A DNA stretch of 58,323 nucleotides from Mycobacterium arosiense ATCC BAA-1401 = DSM 45069 (GTDB taxonomy: Bacteria; Actinomycetota; Actinomycetes; Mycobacteriales; Mycobacteriaceae): the NCBI RefSeq assembly GCF_002086125.1, contig NZ_MVHG01000025.1:1-58323 (forward strand). Direction: 5' to 3'. The translations under genes and the position numbers were made by a program. This document shows, piece by piece, positions 55,843-58,323 of the stretch. Each line of letters begins with the position of its first letter. Position 1 is the first letter of the stretch. The notes beneath the pieces are model-generated. The model had not been told where the DNA came from. It ran no database searches and was given only the letters and a program-made list of their open reading frames with translations.

Positions 55843-57102
55843 ATGACCACATTCGACGCGCAGCCGGGACAGCAATCCGACCCGCTCGTCTGGCGGGACA
55901 GGAAGCGTCGCCTGTGGCTGATGGGGCTGATCGCGCCGACGGCGCTGTTCGTGATGTTGCCGCTCGTCTGGGGCCTCAACCGGTTCGGCTGGCACGCCGC
56001 CGCGCAGGTGCCGCTGTGGATCGGGCCGATCCTGCTCTGGATCGTGTTGCCGATTCTCGACCTGCGTTTCGGTCCGGACGGGCAGAACCCGCCCGACGAG
56101 GTCATGGAGCGGCTGGAGAACGACAAGTACTACCGCTACTGCACCTACGCCTACATCCCGTTCCAGTACCTCAGCGTGGTGATGGGCGCCTACCTGTTCA
56201 CCGCGTCGGACCTGAGCTGGCTCGGTTTCCCGGATTCCCAGGGCGGTCTGGGCTGGGCGGGCAAGCTGGGCCTGGCCCTGTCCGTCGGCGTGCTCGGCGG
56301 TGTCGGCATCAACACCGCGCACGAGATGGGTCACAAAAAGGACTCGCTGGAGCGCTGGCTGTCCAAGATCACCCTGGCGCAGACCTGCTATGGGCACTTC
56401 TACATCGAGCACAACCGCGGCCACCACGTGCGCGTCGCCACCCCGGAGGACCCCGCGTCGGCCCGCTTCGGCGAGACCTTCTGGGAGTTCTTGCCGCGCA
56501 GCGTATTCGGTAGCCTGCGCTCGTCGCTGAAGTTGGAGGCGCAACGGATTCGCCGGCAGGGCGCCAGCCCCTGGCACCCCAAGACGTATCTGTCCAACGA
56601 CGTCCTCAACGCCTGGCTGATGTCGGTGGTGCTGTGGGGCGCGCTCATCGCGATCTTCGGCCCGGCGCTGATCGGATTCGTGATCATCCAGGCGGTCTTC
56701 GGCTTCAGCCTGCTCGAGTCGGTCAACTATCTGGAGCACTACGGCCTACTGCGGCAGAAGAATTCGAGCGGCCGCTACGAGCGGTGCGCGCCGGTGCACA
56801 GCTGGAACTCCGACCACGTGGTGACCAACCTGTTCCTGTACCACCTGCAGCGGCACAGCGACCACCACGCCAACCCGACCCGGCGCTACCAGACGTTGCG
56901 CAGCATGACGGGCGCGCCCAACCTGCCCAGCGGCTACGCGTCGATGATCTCGCTCACCTACTTCCCGCCGCTGTGGCGCAAGGTGATGGATCACCGGGTG
57001 CTGGCCCACTACGGCGGCGACATCACCCGGGTCAATATTCAACCGCGGCTGCGCGAGAAGGTGCTGGCCCGCTACGGCGCCGCGCAGGCGGGTCGGGCAT
57101 GA
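55843..57102 (+). CDS. alkB: Transmembrane alkane 1-monooxygenase
   Basis: 419-residue membrane di-iron hydroxylase for terminal oxidation of medium-chain alkanes. Six helices; the three His boxes are HEMGHKKD, HNRGHHVRVATPED and LQRHSDHHANP, with NYLEHYGL as the extra conserved motif. ATG at 55843 follows GGAGGG at a good distance; a GTG at 55819 adds 8 residues without homology. Electrons come from rubredoxins encoded directly after it (4-bp overlap with rubA). Confidence 0.94.
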   Translation: MTTFDAQPGQQSDPLVWRDRKRRLWLMGLIAPTALFVMLPLVWGLNRFGWHAAAQVPLWIGPILLWIVLPILDLRFGPDGQNPPDEVMERLENDKYYRYCTYAYIPFQYLSVVMGAYLFTASDLSWLGFPDSQGGLGWAGKLGLALSVGVLGGVGINTAHEMGHKKDSLERWLSKITLAQTCYGHFYIEHNRGHHVRVATPEDPASARFGETFWEFLPRSVFGSLRSSLKLEAQRIRRQGASPWHPKTYLSNDVLNAWLMSVVLWGALIAIFGPALIGFVIIQAVFGFSLLESVNYLEHYGLLRQKNSSGRYERCAPVHSWNSDHVVTNLFLYHLQRHSDHHANPTRRYQTLRSMTGAPNLPSGYASMISLTYFPPLWRKVMDHRVLAHYGGDITRVNIQPRLREKVLARYGAAQAGRA

Positions 57103-57266
57103 CCACCTTTCGCTGCCCGGGTTGCGACTACGTCTATGACGAAGCGAAAGGCGAACCGCGGGAAGGCTTTCGGCCGGGCACGCCCTTCGCCGACATCCCC
57201 GAGGACTGGTGCTGCCCCGATTGCGCGGTGCGCGAGAAGGTCGATTTCGAACCACTGAAACGATAG
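57099..57266 (+). CDS. rubA: Rubredoxin A
   Basis: 55-residue rubredoxin. [15 protein letters not shown] and CPDCAVREK give the two CxxC iron-binding pairs; PEDWCCPDC is the classic motif. ATGA overlap with alkB. AlkG1-type spacing; in this family some members cannot transfer electrons to AlkB, so rubB may be the working partner. Confidence 0.92.
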   Translation: MTTFRCPGCDYVYDEAKGEPREGFRPGTPFADIPEDWCCPDCAVREKVDFEPLKR

Positions 57267-57276
57267 GAGTGAGCCG

Positions 57277-57462
57277 ATGAACGAGGACTACAAGCTTTTC
57301 ATCTGCGTGCAGTGCGGATTCGAATACGACGAGGCCAAGGGCTGGCCGGAGGACGGCATCGCCCCCGGGACCCGCTGGGACGACATTCCCGAGGACTGGA
57401 GCTGCCCGGATTGCGGCGCGGCGAAGGCCGACTTCGAGATGGTGGAGATCGCCCGCTCGTGA
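57277..57462 (+). CDS. rubB: Rubredoxin B
   Basis: 61-residue rubredoxin with [18 protein letters not shown] and [20 protein letters not shown], typical AlkG2-type. It carries electrons from rubredoxin reductase to AlkB. TAGGAG ribosome site; 10 bp after rubA. Confidence 0.93.
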   Translation: MNEDYKLFICVQCGFEYDEAKGWPEDGIAPGTRWDDIPEDWSCPDCGAAKADFEMVEIARS

Positions 57463-57511
57463 CCCGCGTGCTGCGGCCCGCACTCAGCCGGAAACCACTA
57501 GTGTCGCGGCT

Positions 57512-58117
57512 GTGAAGCGGATGCCGTACGCCGAGGCCTCGCGCGCCCTGTTGCGCGACTCGGTATTGGACGCGATGCGGGATCTGTTGCTGACCCGCGA
57601 CTGGTCGGCCATCACCCTGTCCGACGTGGCCCGCGCCGCGGGCATCAGCCGGCAGACGATCTACAACGAGTTCGGTTCGCGCCAAGGCCTGGCGCAGGGG
57701 TACGGCCTGCGCCTGGCCGACCGGCTGGTCGACGCCGTCAACGCCGCGCTGGCAGCCAACGTCGGCCACATCTATGAGGCGTTTCTGCAGGGGTTTCGCG
57801 ACCTGTTCACCGAGCTGTCGGCCGACCCGCTGGTGATCTCGTTGCTCACCGGCGTCGCCAAGCCCGACCTGCTGCAGCTCATCACCACCGACAGCGCCCC
57901 CATCATCAACCGCGCCTCCGAGCGGCTGACCGGGGCACTGACCCACAGCTGGGTGGCCACCAGCGACGAGGACGCCGGCGTGCTGGCGCGGGCCATCGTG
58001 CGGCTGGCGCTGAGCTACGTGTCGATGCCGCCCGAGGCGGACCACGACGTGGCGGCCGATCTGGCCCGGTTGATGACGCCGTTCGCCGAGCGTCACGGCG
58101 TCATCAACGTCCCTTGA
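57512..58117 (+). CDS. alkX: TetR-family regulator of the alk operon
   Basis: 201-residue TetR protein (Rv3249c-like). Helix-turn-helix ITLSDVARAAGISRQTIYNE at about residues 32-51, C-terminal ligand domain. AlkX represses alkB-rubA-rubB and responds to fatty acids in related actinobacteria. GTG start with AGTGTC upstream; 49 bp after rubB, so likely in the same operon and autoregulated via the palindrome before alkB. Confidence 0.88.
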   Translation: MKRMPYAEASRALLRDSVLDAMRDLLLTRDWSAITLSDVARAAGISRQTIYNEFGSRQGLAQGYGLRLADRLVDAVNAALAANVGHIYEAFLQGFRDLFTELSADPLVISLLTGVAKPDLLQLITTDSAPIINRASERLTGALTHSWVATSDEDAGVLARAIVRLALSYVSMPPEADHDVAADLARLMTPFAERHGVINVP

Positions 58118-58242
58118 GCCCTTCCCTGAACCGAGGTCCGCGCCGACCCGCGACTACAGTGGCGCAAGAACATACCTAAGCTAATTACCGCTTTCATCCG
58201 AGCGAGCCACAGGCGAGCGAGCCGAAGAAGGAAGAACACGCT

Positions 58243-58323
58243 ATGACGACGACCGAAAACGCACTGACTCCTGACGTTCGAAATGGCATCGATTTCAAGG
58301 TGGCTGATTTGTCGTTGGCGGAT
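58243..58323 (+). CDS. sahH: S-adenosyl-L-homocysteinase, N-terminal part (cut by window edge)
   Basis: 27 codons are visible: [20 protein letters not shown] and ADLSLAD, which match the N-terminus of mycobacterial SahH ([25 protein letters not shown]). The enzyme hydrolyses S-adenosylhomocysteine to adenosine and homocysteine. A GAAGGAAG ribosome site lies 9 nt before the ATG. The 125-bp leader (58118-58242) holds no clear riboswitch. Confidence 0.9.
   Translation, partial: MTTTENALTPDVRNGIDFKVADLSLAD

Noticed and set aside
58118..58242. Possible SAH/SAM riboswitch before sahH
   Set aside because: No conserved riboswitch core or terminator hairpin was seen; only a ribosome site and a short GCGAGCGAGCC repeat.

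Overview
The window is a GC-rich chromosomal segment from a Mycobacterium, most likely a slow grower related to the M. avium complex (species inferred, not proven). From gene content and order it matches, in reverse, the M. tuberculosis stretch from lhr (Rv3296) to sahH (Rv3248c). Typical mycobacterial markers are usfX-sigF, accA3/accD5/accE5, rmlD-wbbL, fbiA/fbiB, whiB2, mamA, ctpC-pacL1 and alkB-rubA-rubB. Both ends cut through genes (lhr at the left, sahH at the right). I saw no rRNA, tRNA, CRISPR array or intact insertion sequence.

Layout. 1-5.8 kb: lhr 5' end, a TetR regulator, and a lysine catabolic module (pcd and a DUF1338/HglS-type 2-oxoadipate decarboxylase on the minus strand, divergent lrpA and lat on the plus strand) with an AT-rich palindrome between lrpA and lat. 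5.8-8.8 kb: the SigF locus (small membrane protein, usfY, anti-sigma usfX, sigF) with SigF-type promoters, a 49-residue antisense membrane ORF that has its own SigF-like promoter, and a convergent STAS gene. 9-14.7 kb: the long-chain/propionyl acyl-CoA carboxylase parts accA3, accE5 and accD5, with a SufE-like gene, sseA and a Maf-like gene among them. 14.8-21.5 kb: a KstD-like flavoprotein, birA, a PH-domain membrane protein, gtrA-like, purK, purE and fadE25.

21.7-30.9 kb differs most from M. tuberculosis: a broken two-component gene made of a receiver start fused out of frame to a histidine kinase end, a response regulator, then a phosphate uptake and sensing cluster (pstA2, pstC1, two tandem pstS1 copies and pstB on the minus strand; pstS2 and pknD divergent). 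In M. tuberculosis the same set sits elsewhere (Rv0931c-Rv0936). 30.9-38.6 kb: a CoA-transferase, a TIGR00027 methyltransferase, a frameshifted membrane protein gene, the zinc exporter pair pacL1-ctpC, an AMP-binding-like protein and the LCP protein lcp1.

38.7-58.3 kb: cell-wall sugar and cofactor genes: rmlD-wbbL-manB; a DUF559-type gene between two 60-bp palindromic direct repeats; the DNA methyltransferase mamA with an overlapping NUDIX gene; F420 genes fbiA-fbiB; whiB2; pmmA-Rv3256c-manA for mannose donors; a flavoprotein; an amino acid permease; and the alkane hydroxylase system alkB-rubA-rubB with its TetR regulator, ending in sahH. Many genes overlap by 4 bp (ATGA or GTGA), and many single genes have a TANNNT -10 box 7-9 nt before the start codon, as expected for leaderless mycobacterial transcripts.
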